A DNA stretch of 55,970 nucleotides from NCBI GenBank assembly GCA_944386385.1, contig CALXAV010000012.1, forward strand, positions 1-55,970, in the 5' to 3' direction. Below are positions 43,104-55,000 of the stretch, piece by piece. The DNA is from an uncultured Clostridia bacterium. GTDB lineage: Bacteria > Bacillota > Clostridia > TANB77 > CAG-508. How positions within the stretch are numbered: the stretch's first letter is position 1; every line of letters starts with the position of its first letter. The notes under the pieces were generated by a model that saw only the letters and a program-made list of their open reading frames with translations, searched no databases and was not told where the DNA came from. Made by a program: the position numbers and the translations under genes.

Positions 43104-45551
43104 TTAGTTTTCTTTTTTTCTAAATTTACATACTAAAACACTCATATCATCTTTTGCTATTCCATAGTTATTATCTATGGCTTCTTCTAATATCAAGTTA
43201 GCTATTTTTTGTGTATTAGTTGTTTCTATATCTTCTAATAAATATTTAATCCATAATTCTTTATTTTTATATTCTACATTTGAATCTAGAATTCCATCTG
43301 AGCAAAGTACCATTATTTCTCCTGTTTCTATATCTCTATCAAATGTTTGAATTTTACTTCCTTCTATTATTCCTGTTGGTAAAGAATTAGATTTTACCAT
43401 TTGAACTTTCTTTCCATGTTTTATATATGTTGGACATGCTGCACTTTTTATAAATTCAACATTTCCTGCATATAAATCTACTATTGCTATATCTAATGTT
43501 GCAAAACTTTCTTTATTTTGGTTAATTAATGCATTATTTATCAGATCTAGTGATATATTTTTATCAAAGCCTGATAATAATAAGTTTTCCAATAACCTTA
43601 AAGCATTTGAACTACTATCTCTTGCTTCTTTTCCGCTTCCCATCCCATCACTTATAGCTACTAAATATTTTCCATCTTTTAATCTAATTGTTAAAGTACT
43701 ATCACCTGAAAGTTTGCTTTTTGATTTTGTCATATTTGCAATTCCCATAGCCATTACATATTTATCATCTGATAAAAAGCTTAATTTCTTACCAACATTT
43801 GCTTCTTCATTTAATACTATTTTCTCTCCTAATACTTTAGTAAGTATTTTTTCTATTGTCTCTATTTTTACTGTCTCTAAGTTTTCATTTAGATAAATTT
43901 CTATTATAAATCTATTTTCTTTTTTAATAGCTATATCTTGAACCTCTATTTCCTTTTGTTCTAATAATTCTATTATTTCTTGTTTTTCTCTTACATATTT
44001 CTCTTCATTTACTATGTCATCTTCTAATCCTTTTGCCATGCTCTCTATTGCTTTTGACACACCTTTTAGTTGCTTTTCTACGTTTTTCTTGTTTTGAGCA
44101 ATTTTCTTTTTCCAGATAAAATCTGATTTAGCTACTTTATATGAAACATTTATTGTTCTTACTATTTGCATGATATTTTCTTCTAAGCGTTTGCTTATAT
44201 CTTTATCATCAAAACCTATTATATAACTATTACAATCTGCAAATATTTTTAATAAATCTTGTCTTGTTATTTCTTGTTTATCAAGTAATAAATTAAATAT
44301 TTTATCAATAATTTTACCATTTACATCTGCTATATCATCATATAACATATTATCTTTATAAGGTTCTAAATTGTTTAACAATTCTGATATAAATATTTTC
44401 TTATTTTCGTCTTGCTCTTTACTTACTTCTTCTTTGCCTACTGGCTCTTCTTTGTATGTTGTCGCCATCTGATTTATAGCTTCTGATACATTGTTTAAGC
44501 TTTCTGCAACTTCCTTACTTTTATTTAAAGCTCTTCCGGAAGTATAAGGTAAAAATTTTGAATTTCCTATAAATTCTTCTAAGTCAATTTGTAAGTTCTT
44601 TGGTACTAATAATAATCCGATTGATGCAACTAATATCTCTTTAAAATGTATTAATTCTACTGTATATCCATTTGATACATATGCTAAAACTATATTTCCT
44701 AAAGCAAAACCTACAACTACTCCTATTTTTCCAAACCTGTTTAATATCCCTGCTATCATTCCTGATATTGCATATGCAGCTATCATTATTGGTTCATTAT
44801 TACTAATAACACCTAAAGTTACACCTATTGTCACTCCTGATGTTGTTCCTACTAATATTCCATTTTTCCAACCCAAAATCATTACAATTAATATACTAAA
44901 TACATTTCTTATGCTAAATCCATATATACTTGAGCCTCCAAATGCTGCAACTGCTATTGCAAATAATAGACTTGCTCCTATTACTTCTTCTATTGAAAAA
45001 GCCTTTCTCTTATAAAACTCTTGAACAACAACTAATGAATTTACAAATATCTTGTAAAATACTAATGCTATTATTGATAATGTTATTACACTTAATACAT
45101 CATATAATGTAAATACTGACATTAGTATCTTTACTAATCCTATTAAAAAACAAGATATAAATACATTTTTTCCTACTTTTATTTTTTCATTTCTTTCTTG
45201 TTCATTATAACGTGGTTTTACTATAAATAATGTTGCTATCATTACTAAAGAAGTTAGTAAATATTCTACCGCTCCACCAACTCCAAATTTTATTAAGTTA
45301 CCAAGTAGCGAAATCACTACTACCCCTAGAGCTGGAACAGAAAATGCTAAACAAGCTCCTAATAAACTTATACTAAATATCGAAAACTCTCCACCTAAAG
45401 AAACAAATGATAACATAAATGCTACAATATATATTACTATATTTTCTTTAGCAAATACTTTTCCTAATATATTAAACTTGCTTTTTTCTTCACTTCCTAA
45501 ATCTTTTTTACTATTTAAATCTATTGTATCTTCACTTAAATTTTGAAACAT
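43104..45551 (-). CDS. spoIIE: Stage II sporulation protein E (PP2C phosphatase)
   Basis: SpoIIE dephosphorylates the anti-anti-sigma factor SpoIIAA to activate sigma F in the forespore, and it interacts with FtsZ at the polar septum. The 815-residue protein has about ten membrane segments in residues 40-320, a central coiled regulatory region (about 340-590) and a C-terminal PP2C domain. The domain has AISDGMGSGKEARDSSSNALRLLENL near 628-650 and LCSDGILDSN near 755. ATG 45551 is used, with GAGGTGG before it. It is strong evidence that the organism forms endospores. Confidence 0.95.
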   Translation of the reverse strand: MFQNLSEDTIDLNSKKDLGSEEKSKFNILGKVFAKENIVIYIVAFMLSFVSLGGEFSIFSISLLGACLAFSVPALGVVVISLLGNLIKFGVGGAVEYLLTSLVMIATLFIVKPRYNEQERNEKIKVGKNVFISCFLIGLVKILMSVFTLYDVLSVITLSIIALVFYKIFVNSLVVVQEFYKRKAFSIEEVIGASLLFAIAVAAFGGSSIYGFSIRNVFSILIVMILGWKNGILVGTTSGVTIGVTLGVISNNEPIMIAAYAISGMIAGILNRFGKIGVVVGFALGNIVLAYVSNGYTVELIHFKEILVASIGLLLVPKNLQIDLEEFIGNSKFLPYTSGRALNKSKEVAESLNNVSEAINQMATTYKEEPVGKEEVSKEQDENKKIFISELLNNLEPYKDNMLYDDIADVNGKIIDKIFNLLLDKQEITRQDLLKIFADCNSYIIGFDDKDISKRLEENIMQIVRTINVSYKVAKSDFIWKKKIAQNKKNVEKQLKGVSKAIESMAKGLEDDIVNEEKYVREKQEIIELLEQKEIEVQDIAIKKENRFIIEIYLNENLETVKIETIEKILTKVLGEKIVLNEEANVGKKLSFLSDDKYVMAMGIANMTKSKSKLSGDSTLTIRLKDGKYLVAISDGMGSGKEARDSSSNALRLLENLLLSGFDKNISLDLINNALINQNKESFATLDIAIVDLYAGNVEFIKSAACPTYIKHGKKVQMVKSNSLPTGIIEGSKIQTFDRDIETGEIMVLCSDGILDSNVEYKNKELWIKYLLEDIETTNTQKIANLILEEAIDNNYGIAKDDMSVLVCKFRKKEN

Positions 45552-45755
45552 CCTTACCACCTCTTAAATTTTGATAAGCTCATTTTACTACTTGTCCTTT
45601 GTGGTTTTTGTCTTTTCTAGTCTGCTAAACTAAAAAAGTTTTTTACAAATTTTTATATATATTTTTTATTTTTTTCATAATAATATAATATACGATTTTT
45701 ATTTTATTACAGAATATCGAAAAAAGCAATATTTTAAAAAAAGGTTGTAAAAAAA

Positions 45756-45785
45756 ATCAGGTTAAATATTTCTATTTAACCTGAT
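45756..45785 (-). terminator. Duplicated terminator hairpin, copy 1
   Basis: A perfect 13-bp stem ATCAGGTTAAATA/TATTTAACCTGAT with a 4-nt loop is followed by eight T on the minus strand. Confidence 0.8.
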
Positions 45786-45791
45786 CAGACC

Positions 45792-45831
45792 GTTGACAAA
45801 GTCCACTTTTTTAAAAAGTGACTTTGTCAAC
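45792..45831. repeat. Long hairpin between the duplicated terminators
   Basis: The outer stem GTTGACAAAGT/ACTTTGTCAAC (11 bp) continues inward as CACTTTTT/AAAAAGTG after a one-base bulge. It is followed on the plus strand by TATTTTTTT, so it can also terminate plus-strand RNA. Confidence 0.7.
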
Positions 45832-45974
45832 TATTTTTTTCTCCCACTTTGCTATTAAAAAGTCTATATTTTTTATAATATTAAAAAATTTTTATACAAG
45901 AAAGTATTATTGCTCTCCACTTTTAATAACTTTATTTTAGAAAATTTTTAAATATATAGTTTGTCAACAAACTG

Positions 45975-46004
45975 ATCAGGTTAAATATTTCTATTTAACC
46001 TGAT
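45975..46004. terminator. Duplicated terminator hairpin, copy 2
   Basis: This is a 30-bp exact copy of 45756-45785, 219 bp away, about 20 bp after the giant protein stop. A T-tract is missing on the minus strand here, so copy 1 is the better terminator. Confidence 0.75.
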
Positions 46005-46025
46005 TTTACGTATCTAATTATTTAA

Positions 46026-49000
46026 TTATAATACTTTCTTCTTAATGAATACAATTCCTGTAGCTAAGATTATAAATGAGCTAACTCCTAAAATAATATA
46101 AGGTATATAGTTTCTATCTTCACCAGTTGGTCCTGTTACTGTTAGGTAAATATAGTCATCATCATATCCTGTTTCTCTTCCTGTTTCACTTGGTACATAA
46201 TCACCTGGTGTTGTATATTCTCCATCATGTTCCATTCTTCTATTTATTACTTCGTTTACCTCAATATCATTTTCGAATATTAAGTCTTCTTCATTATTAG
46301 ATAATAATCTAGAAACTACTAATGGTACTCTTCTTTCTCCTTCTCCTGGTCTCATGTCATCAAATGCTGATGTTTGAAGTATTTGATTATATTCTTTAAT
46401 TGCTTTTAATGCATCTTCTGATAATAATCCTTGGTTAAACAAATCTGTATATTCTGTACTAGAAATTTGTTGCCAGTTACTTGTATTGTCTGGATTATTA
46501 TTATCATACATTAATCCATTTGATAAGTAATCAAATATGCTAGATATAGTTGCTAATTTCCAACTATTTCTATTTTGTGCTTCTCCATAAATATAGTAAT
46601 CTCTATCATTATAATCAATTTCTGCATCTGAATTATCAACTACTATTTCATATCTGATAGTTAATGTAGCACCTTGTAATAACTCACTGTCTAATTCAAC
46701 ATGAACATTACCATCTGGTAAGAATCTTAAGTGTTCAATATTTCCTTCTCTTGGATCTCCTTCAGCTACTACTTGTCCATTTGATAATTTTACTTGAACA
46801 TAAACTATTTCTTTTCTAACATCAATATTTTGAATTGGTCTTCTTATAATTCCCAAATCTATATTATCAAATACAAACTTAAGTTGTTCACCATATCTGC
46901 TTATATTATCTAAGTTAACATCATAATCCATTTTTATATCAAATAATCTTGTATTTGATTCGATAGCTTGTAAGTCTGGACTATCTTCTTCTATTGATGT
47001 TCCGTAATTATATGTCTTATCTTCAATATAAGTTCCACTCTCACTTTGTCTAGTTCTATATTCTATTATATCTTCTATTCTTGAGCCATCTTCTCTTATT
47101 CCCGCTGTATCTACAGCATCTGACCATCTACTTACGTTTGTTTCTCCTGAAGTTTCAGATCTATACCAGTAATCATTCATGTTTTCAGCTGCTTCTTTAT
47201 CTCCGCCTCTGTAAATTGTTGATTTATATTTTTCTGGATTTAGATTTTCTTGACTTCCATCTGATTTTACTATTATACTTTGATCTCCATATGTATATCT
47301 TATTACATATTTTCCTGGTATTATTCCAGATATTTCATAATTACCATCTGAGTCTGTATTTGCAACAGCTGTTTCTGGTTCTTCTACATCATTTCCAGAT
47401 ACATCATCTTTCTTATATGTTGCGGCAACTCCTATTGGATTTCCGCTATCATCACATTCTAATAGTTCTACTTTTACTTGGCTTACTACATTTTCACCAT
47501 TTACGTAGATACCATCACCTTTTCTTTCTTTTAATAGACCGTTTTCTAAGTTTCCAGTTCTATCTAATAATTCTTGAATTGCATTGTCTTCCCATACTGT
47601 TCCTCTTATTACTCTTCCTTCACTTCCGCTTACTTCTAGTATGAATGATGGTGCCTTATCTGTATCATCCTCATATGTTTCTAAGTTTGCATCGTCATTG
47701 TTGTTATTTTTATTTTCAGGAATTGTTGAACCTGGTCTAGAGTCTCTATCTACTCCTCCATAATGTACACTATAATTTTCATCTGAGTATGTTGAATATG
47801 ATGTTATTTCAGATACAGAATCTAATGTTACTCTACCATTTAATATTGAATTTACCGCATCATTTTGTAGTTTATATCTAATATATACTACCTTTTCAGC
47901 TTGATGTCTTATATTCTGATTTGTTTCTATTGTTACTTTCTTAAATCCATTATTATTATATCTTGTATCTTCTGTATAATTTAGTGCTACGTAGTTTGAT
48001 GTGTTTTCATCTTGTATATAAACACTATCTACATCATATCTATTATCATAGTAATTTACAATCTCATTTGCTGTTGAATATAGATTTGTTGACTCATTTC
48101 TTATTCTTACTTTATATGTTACATATATCTCTAATTTTCCTTCGTTTCCTTCTTGCATATTATATACAATGTCTGATGAATATACTGTTCTTCTGTATGT
48201 TGCTGATCCATATTTATTTTCAAATCTTACACCTACTCCAAAGTCCTCTTCAAATCCGTCTCCAAATTCTTCTGTATTAACAGTTCTTTGGTCATAATAG
48301 TATGTATGATTATATCCATTTAATCCTATTTCTGCTGTATAAACATCTTGTACTATAGCTAAATCTGGTTGTTCTCTTTCTTGTAATCCTAGGTTAATTT
48401 CAGTTATTTCTGTTAATCCACTAGCTCTTATTTCATCTGGTGATTTTATGTCTGATAAGTATCCTGTATATCCTTGATTTACTGAAAGGAACGCATCTCT
48501 TGTATTTGATGTTATTATATACTGTTCTTCTGTATTATTTATTGGGAAGTTTTGTCCATCATATCCATATACAGAATTTGGTCCATAGTTTAATTTACTT
48601 GTTCTGTCTGCGTCTACATTTTCATCATAATTTAAGTCATATGTTTTTTGTCCATTTTCATCAAGTGCTTCTCCCACAGAGTCTGTTACTCCTTGATGTG
48701 TTATTGTTGAATAATTATTATTAAACTCTGTTCTCTCATTTGTATTTTCTATTGCTCTAGTTCCATTATAAGCTTCAACCCTGTTTGCCGGATCTGCCTC
48801 TCTAGTTAGGTCTGCATCTACAATTGGAACTGATGTGTAACTCATTCCATTATAAGAGAATTCTATATAATAATTTTGTAATTCATCAATTAAGACATCT
48901 ACCATTTCGTATGTTCCATAATCTTCTTCATTTGAGCTTGTTAATGTTTCTGTTACTAATGGTCCATTTTCTACTTCCCTAAATTGAACATAATTTCCAT

Positions 49001-52000
49001 TTCTATCTTTTAATCTTACTGTTACATTAGCTACTAGTTTATCTGGATTTGGTTCATCATTACCTGTTGCATTATATCTATAATCTCTTGAATCAGTTTT
49101 ACCACTTGTCATATCTTCCCATACTTTTCCTGATAATTTAATGTATTTTCTCTTGTTACTAAATGTAAGCGTATTTTCTGAAGCATTAGACAATTCTGCT
49201 AAATTATTAAACTTGAATTTCTGTGCAACACTTCCATTTATTTCAAATGTTTGTACATTTTGAGTATTATAAACATTAGTAGTTGTAGCTCCATTAACAT
49301 CTAGTGTAAAGTTCTCATTAGATCTTGGATACAAGTTATAATATCCGTCTCCTGTAGATGTAATTTTCCATTGTTGGTTAGTTTGGTTGTTTACAAAATA
49401 TACCTGTACATTTGAATAGTTTTGAGTAATTACATGACCATTTTGTACATCAAGAACTTTATTTGATGCTAAGTTTACTATTCTATAATATCCTCCACCT
49501 AGGTATCTTACATACCATTGTTGTGCTAAAGAGCTATTTCTTTGATATATTGCAACATTTGATGAATTATATGTATACGCACCTGTTACTTCCACTACAT
49601 AATTTGAATTTGCTCCTATTTCTATTTCATAAGTTCCGTCTGGTATAGTTTTTTGGTCGTCATATATTATGCTACTTTCTCTTTCTGTATCATATGACCT
49701 TTGTCTTGTTACTTCTATTATAGCATCTTTTCCATTTCCTGATGTTTGTCCATTATCCCACTCTATATAATCATCATCTATATCATAACCATAATTGTTA
49801 TCTCCTACAGATACCTCTGTTACTGTATATGTTCCAGTTCTTATGTTATAAATTTCTATTTGTCCATTACTATCTGTTTTAAATTCTGTTGCAGAATTTA
49901 TATCAGTAGTTGTTCTCATACTACCTAAGTAGATTGTTCCCGATGCCTCGCTTAAAGCCTGGCCATCTTCGCCTACTCCTATTACATACTGTCCATTAGA
50001 ATCTCTAAGTTTAAATCCTACATTTTCTAAAGGAGTATTATTGTTATTTGAATCTCTTTTTACAATCTGTAATATACCAGTATGTTTTTCGTTTGTCATT
50101 ACAATTAGTTGTTCCATTCCGCTATATGTGTATATTTCTAAAGTTTGGTTTATTTCTTCTTCATATCCATAATCATTAGTTGCTGTTTCTGTTAATATAT
50201 ATCTTCCTGGTGCTAAGTTATCAAAATGATATTCACCATTTGTTGTAGTAAATGATTGACTATATGTTCCATCATCTTTAACTAATGTTCCTTGAATATT
50301 TACTCTTTTATCTTTATTATCTTTATCTACTTTTAAGATGTCTAAAGAAGCATTGAAGTTTGTCCATTCTACACTAGCTTCTTTTGTTATCTCTTTTTCT
50401 TCTCTATGAGTAATAAATTCATATAAATTCTTAGTTCTAACTCTTTGTTGTACGTATCCGTCTGCTTCTGGTGCATAATATATAGCATAAGCTTTGTATC
50501 CTTCTACATATTCACCTTTTTCTGTTTGTGAAATTGTTATTTTTACTCTAGAAACTCCACCTTCCATTTGAGCTACTGGCATTCTTAAATAGAAAGTTGA
50601 TGTTCCTGTTACCATCATATCATTTCCATTTTCGTCACAGCTTGCATATCCTGTTAATTGATTTCCTACTTTGTCATAAACTTCATAAGTATAAGTTCCA
50701 TTATAAGAACTCTCTACTTGGAAAGGTCCTAATATATAATTATCATCTATCTGTTTTATTCCTATATTATCATTTAATTTATTTAATGTTAAAGTAAAAT
50801 CTGAGTTAAAGCCACTCATATCAACTTTTCCTTCTTCATAGGCTCCAACTAAAGTTCTATCTCCAAAATATCTAGCATCCGCACTACTATCAATACAAAC
50901 TCCACCTTCATCTTCTGGTCCTCCAGCAAATGTCCAAGATTGATATAAATGACCCGTACATACTGTTCCTTCTGGAGCGTCTCCATGAGCCGCGTGTGTT
51001 CCCCAACTACCACATATTGGGCATTGTAAATTAGAAAATGTCCAATCTGTTGTTCCATGAGGTACATATCCTCCTCTTGTTACCCAGTTACATCCTCTGA
51101 TATTTTTAAAATATGCTGTTTCTGGTGCTTCAGCTGCGAATACACCGCCTCCTAATGAAACCACTGTCATAAACAATATTAAGAATAAACTGATTTTCCT
51201 AAATATACTATTTCTAAGCTTTTTATTTCTAATTATTATAAATGCTATAATTCCAAATGCAATAATACCAATTATTGCAATTGATATATATATAATGCCT
51301 CCTGTACTTACTGATATGATTAATTCAGCTTGCGAAGAGTTGTCTGATGTATTTTGTTCTTCTACTTCACCATTATTTCCTATCTCAGCTCTATTTATAA
51401 AGTTTCCTGTTGATTCTGATGACATTGTCTTAGTTAACACTAAAACAACTTCTTTACTCTCTCCAGGTTGTATACTTTGATTAGCTAAACTTCTATTTAC
51501 AACATTATTATTTGAAACGCTTGTCCAAGACATGTTGTTACTAGCTGAAAACTCCATTCCGTCTGGAACATAATCTATTATTTCTCCTACAGTTGCTGGT
51601 ACTGTTCCTTCATTTGTTATAACTATTCTATATTTTGCAGTTACTATTGCCCCTTCTATTTCCTTGGCCCTAATTTCAACTCTACCAAGTTTTGTATTAT
51701 CATAAGAATAACTTTTCGTTCCACTTCCTGTTTCTACAGAAACTTCATAAATGTATTTATCTAATTTTAGGTTATAAGCTCCTTTTTCTATTAAACCTAT
51801 ATCCAAATTATCTATTGCTTGATTTAAAGTTATTTGATCTGTAACACCTACATTTACTCTATCTCCATTTAATGTTATAGTTTGAGCTGTAGCATCAGAG
51901 TTTGAACTTTCCGGTACTCCGCTAGCTTTATATTGTGTTATTGAATAAGTTTCAGTATTATATCTAAATACTACAATATAATTTCCTTGTTCTATATTTG

Positions 52001-55000
52001 AAAATGTATATCTACCATTATTAGTCGTCGTACTTGCTTTTACATTACCTGAGTCTGCCATATCAACTAACATTACTTGTAATCCACTAATTAAATTTTC
52101 ATCATTTTGTCTATTACCATCACCATTTATATCATTCCAAGAAATTCCTGATATACTATATGTTGCATCACTTGGATTATCTGGGTTATCTGGGTTATCT
52201 GGGTCGTCTGGATTATTTGGATTATCCGGATCATCTGGGTTGGTTGGCTCACTTGGTCCGTAACCTCCGTTAGTATTATATGGTACTATTGTATGGCTAA
52301 TAACATTTGATGATTTAGTTGTTATTCTATCGCCCTCTACTGTTGCACTATTTTCTATTTCTGTTTCTTCATATACAAATCCTGCTGTAACTTTTATACT
52401 TATAGTAATTGATTTTTGATATGGTATAAGGAAACGTAAATCAATATCTGGTAATTTGTTTCCATTTTCATCATATTGTGCGCTACTTATATCTATAGTT
52501 TCTTCAGTTAATTCGTCTGCAAGTTCCATTGTATCCTCGTTAATTACTGGATAATACTGATATGTAGCACTTACCGGTTGTACATTTTCTGGTAAGTAAT
52601 CTGTTACATCAACAACTATATTATTATAAAGTTCAAAACTTGAATTTGGTCTACCTGTATTTGTAACTGTTATATTATAAGTTATCTCGTCACCATAGTT
52701 AACTTCTTCACCTTCATTGTCAGATGTCATTACAATTGAAGCACTATCTCCTGTTAGTATTACTCTATTTTCATTTGTCTTGAAAGTATTATTTGCTGTA
52801 TTTATTGTCACATTGGATATTACTTCTAATTCATTAGAACCTTGTTCTTCTTCTAATTTTGATGTATCTATATATCCTTGAATATCAATTATTCCTGTTT
52901 CTGTTGTAGTTATTGAAACTGTATTATCATCTTCATTATATTCTACTTCACTTTCATCTAGTATTCTTCCATTAATTATAGTTAATTCATAATCAAAATC
53001 ATCTGAAGATTGGAATTTTATAGTTACTTCTTCATTTTCTGGGTTTTCTAATTGAACTGTATAATACCATTTATCAACTACACTATCCATATGAGCTTCT
53101 AAGAATGCTTTAACTGTTGTTTTGTTTACTAAATTAGTTAAACTATAATCTGTTACTTCTGTGCTATCAATAAATACTTTAACGTTACTTTCAATTGATT
53201 TTTCCGTTACACTTTCTTCTAAATCATCTATTCTAACTTCATAAAATTCATCAACACTTTGTCCTGCTGCTAAAGTCCCTACATTTATTTCTTTTTCAGT
53301 TAAATTTTCATCAAATGTATATTCATATACTCCTCCATATGAATAATAATCTGCATTTAATTCACCATAAGTTGTGCCGTCTGGAATAGTTCCCACTATT
53401 CTTACGTTATTTATATCTTCTTCTGTTGTATTAACAATTTTAACATTATATTTTATATATTCTCCTTCATAAACAACATCATCATTTTTTAATTCTGTAT
53501 CTCCTCTTACTGGTTGAATATATACATTTAGGCCATCTATTTCTTCTTGCGTTGCAGCCATTATCTGTGTTCTCACACTTTTTTCTACTTCTTCTGCTAT
53601 TGTATCTATTAAGTTACTATCATTGTTTGATATTATTCCACCTTCTGTAGTATTTGTTGTACTTTGAATTTCTTGAAAATCTTCTATGGTAATATCTTTC
53701 TCTATATTTCCTTCTTCTTTATTACCAAAGATTCCCTCATTTGTATAATATAGATTTATTTTTCCATTCGTGCTTTGTATGTCTTTTTTCAATATTACTT
53801 TTGCTTGTATTTTTAAATTAGTTATTAATCCTAGATTATTTTCACTGTATTGTGTTTGACTTCCTTTTAGATTGCCAACTATGCTTAAACTTCCATCTTC
53901 GTTTGTTTGTACTTCTAGATTTTCTAATGTTAATCCATTTGCATAAACCAGTTGAGTATCATCTAATATTACTTTTTCAACTTCTGATGGTAAATCTATT
54001 CTTATGCTTGGATTTTTAAATAAATTATATTGTTTACTATTTGAATTTAAATAAACGTCAAAAGTTACTTCATTTTGTTTTTCATTTGTCCAATTTGTAT
54101 TATCTACATTTAATGATACATTAGTTGTAGCATCTTTAACTTCTATTGTATTATCTTTTTCTGTTCTATAACTTTCTTCTTCTACAATTTGTTTTTCTGT
54201 TGTAGGCTCACTATTTAAACCACTTATATTTCTTGTTTGTATTTCGCTTTCTACTTCTACTTCTTTTTCATTTATTCCTATTATACTTAATTTTGTATTT
54301 ATATCTTTATCATCAATATTTAATACATCGCTTTTAATTTTCTTTACATTCTCTATATGTAAAAATCCTTCATTAATAATATCACTTGTTTTTATAGTGA
54401 TATTATTTACATCTTCTGGATAAACAACTAAAGCTTCTCCATTTTCATTAAATCCATTATTATTATCTAAAGTTGCTACAAGATTGTTATTTCCGTCAAA
54501 GATTTCTATCTTTCCGTTTTCACCTAAAAGGTCCAAAAAATCTTCTTTTAATATTTTTGTACTTTTATAATATATATCACCAGAATTTACAAAAGCATTT
54601 TCCTCTGTAATGTTAATCTTTTGATGTGCTTCTTTTTTACTTATCATTATCTCATTATTTTCTGTATATTCTGTATCATATGTAGTTCCATTTATAATGT
54701 TAGATTTGATATATCCATTGTATATTTCACTTCTTGTAGTATCAACTGAAGTTAAATCTCCAAAATCATCTGTTACATTTTGTGTTAAAAATCCTTCACA
54801 ACTTACTTCTCTGTTATCATCTGTGAATAAATTTGCTTTATAATTTACCTCAATTGATATAGTTCTTTCTGGTTTTTCTTGTGAATAAGTATCATAATAA
54901 GCAACAACTACAAACTTGTCTCTATCTGTATCTTCAGGTTTTGTATTGTATATTGGCTCTCCATCTTCATTTTCGTTATTTGTTCTGATTACCAAATTTC

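Larger units (their letters stand above)
45552..46025. other. 474-bp gene-free region between spoIIE and the giant surface protein gene
   Basis: The region contains two exact copies of a 30-bp hairpin (45756-45785 and 45975-46004) and a long hairpin at 45792-45831. A short palindrome AGTTTG-TCAA-CAAACT lies near 45958. AT-rich spacers fill the rest, and no coding frame is credible. Copy 1 has an eight-T tail on the minus strand and can terminate transcription. spoIIE promoter elements were not identified with confidence. Confidence 0.6.

Noticed and set aside
45710-45725. Spo0A box upstream of spoIIE (TATCGAA)
   Set aside because: It has one mismatch to TGTCGAA, lies about 160 bp from the start, and such heptamers are common in AT-rich sequence; there is no supporting promoter.
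47081-47644. A 187-codon plus-strand frame opposite the giant gene
   Set aside because: It is an antisense shadow of Asp/Glu/Asn-rich codons giving a Leu/His/Phe-only protein.
50849-51067. A 72-codon minus-strand frame inside the giant protein gene in another frame
   Set aside because: It is wholly contained in the long coding frame and has no ribosome binding site or homology.
52160-52250. Tandem repeats resembling a short CRISPR or minisatellite
   Set aside because: The units are 9 nt, in frame, and encode the Asp/Asn/Pro linker of the surface protein; there are no spacers.
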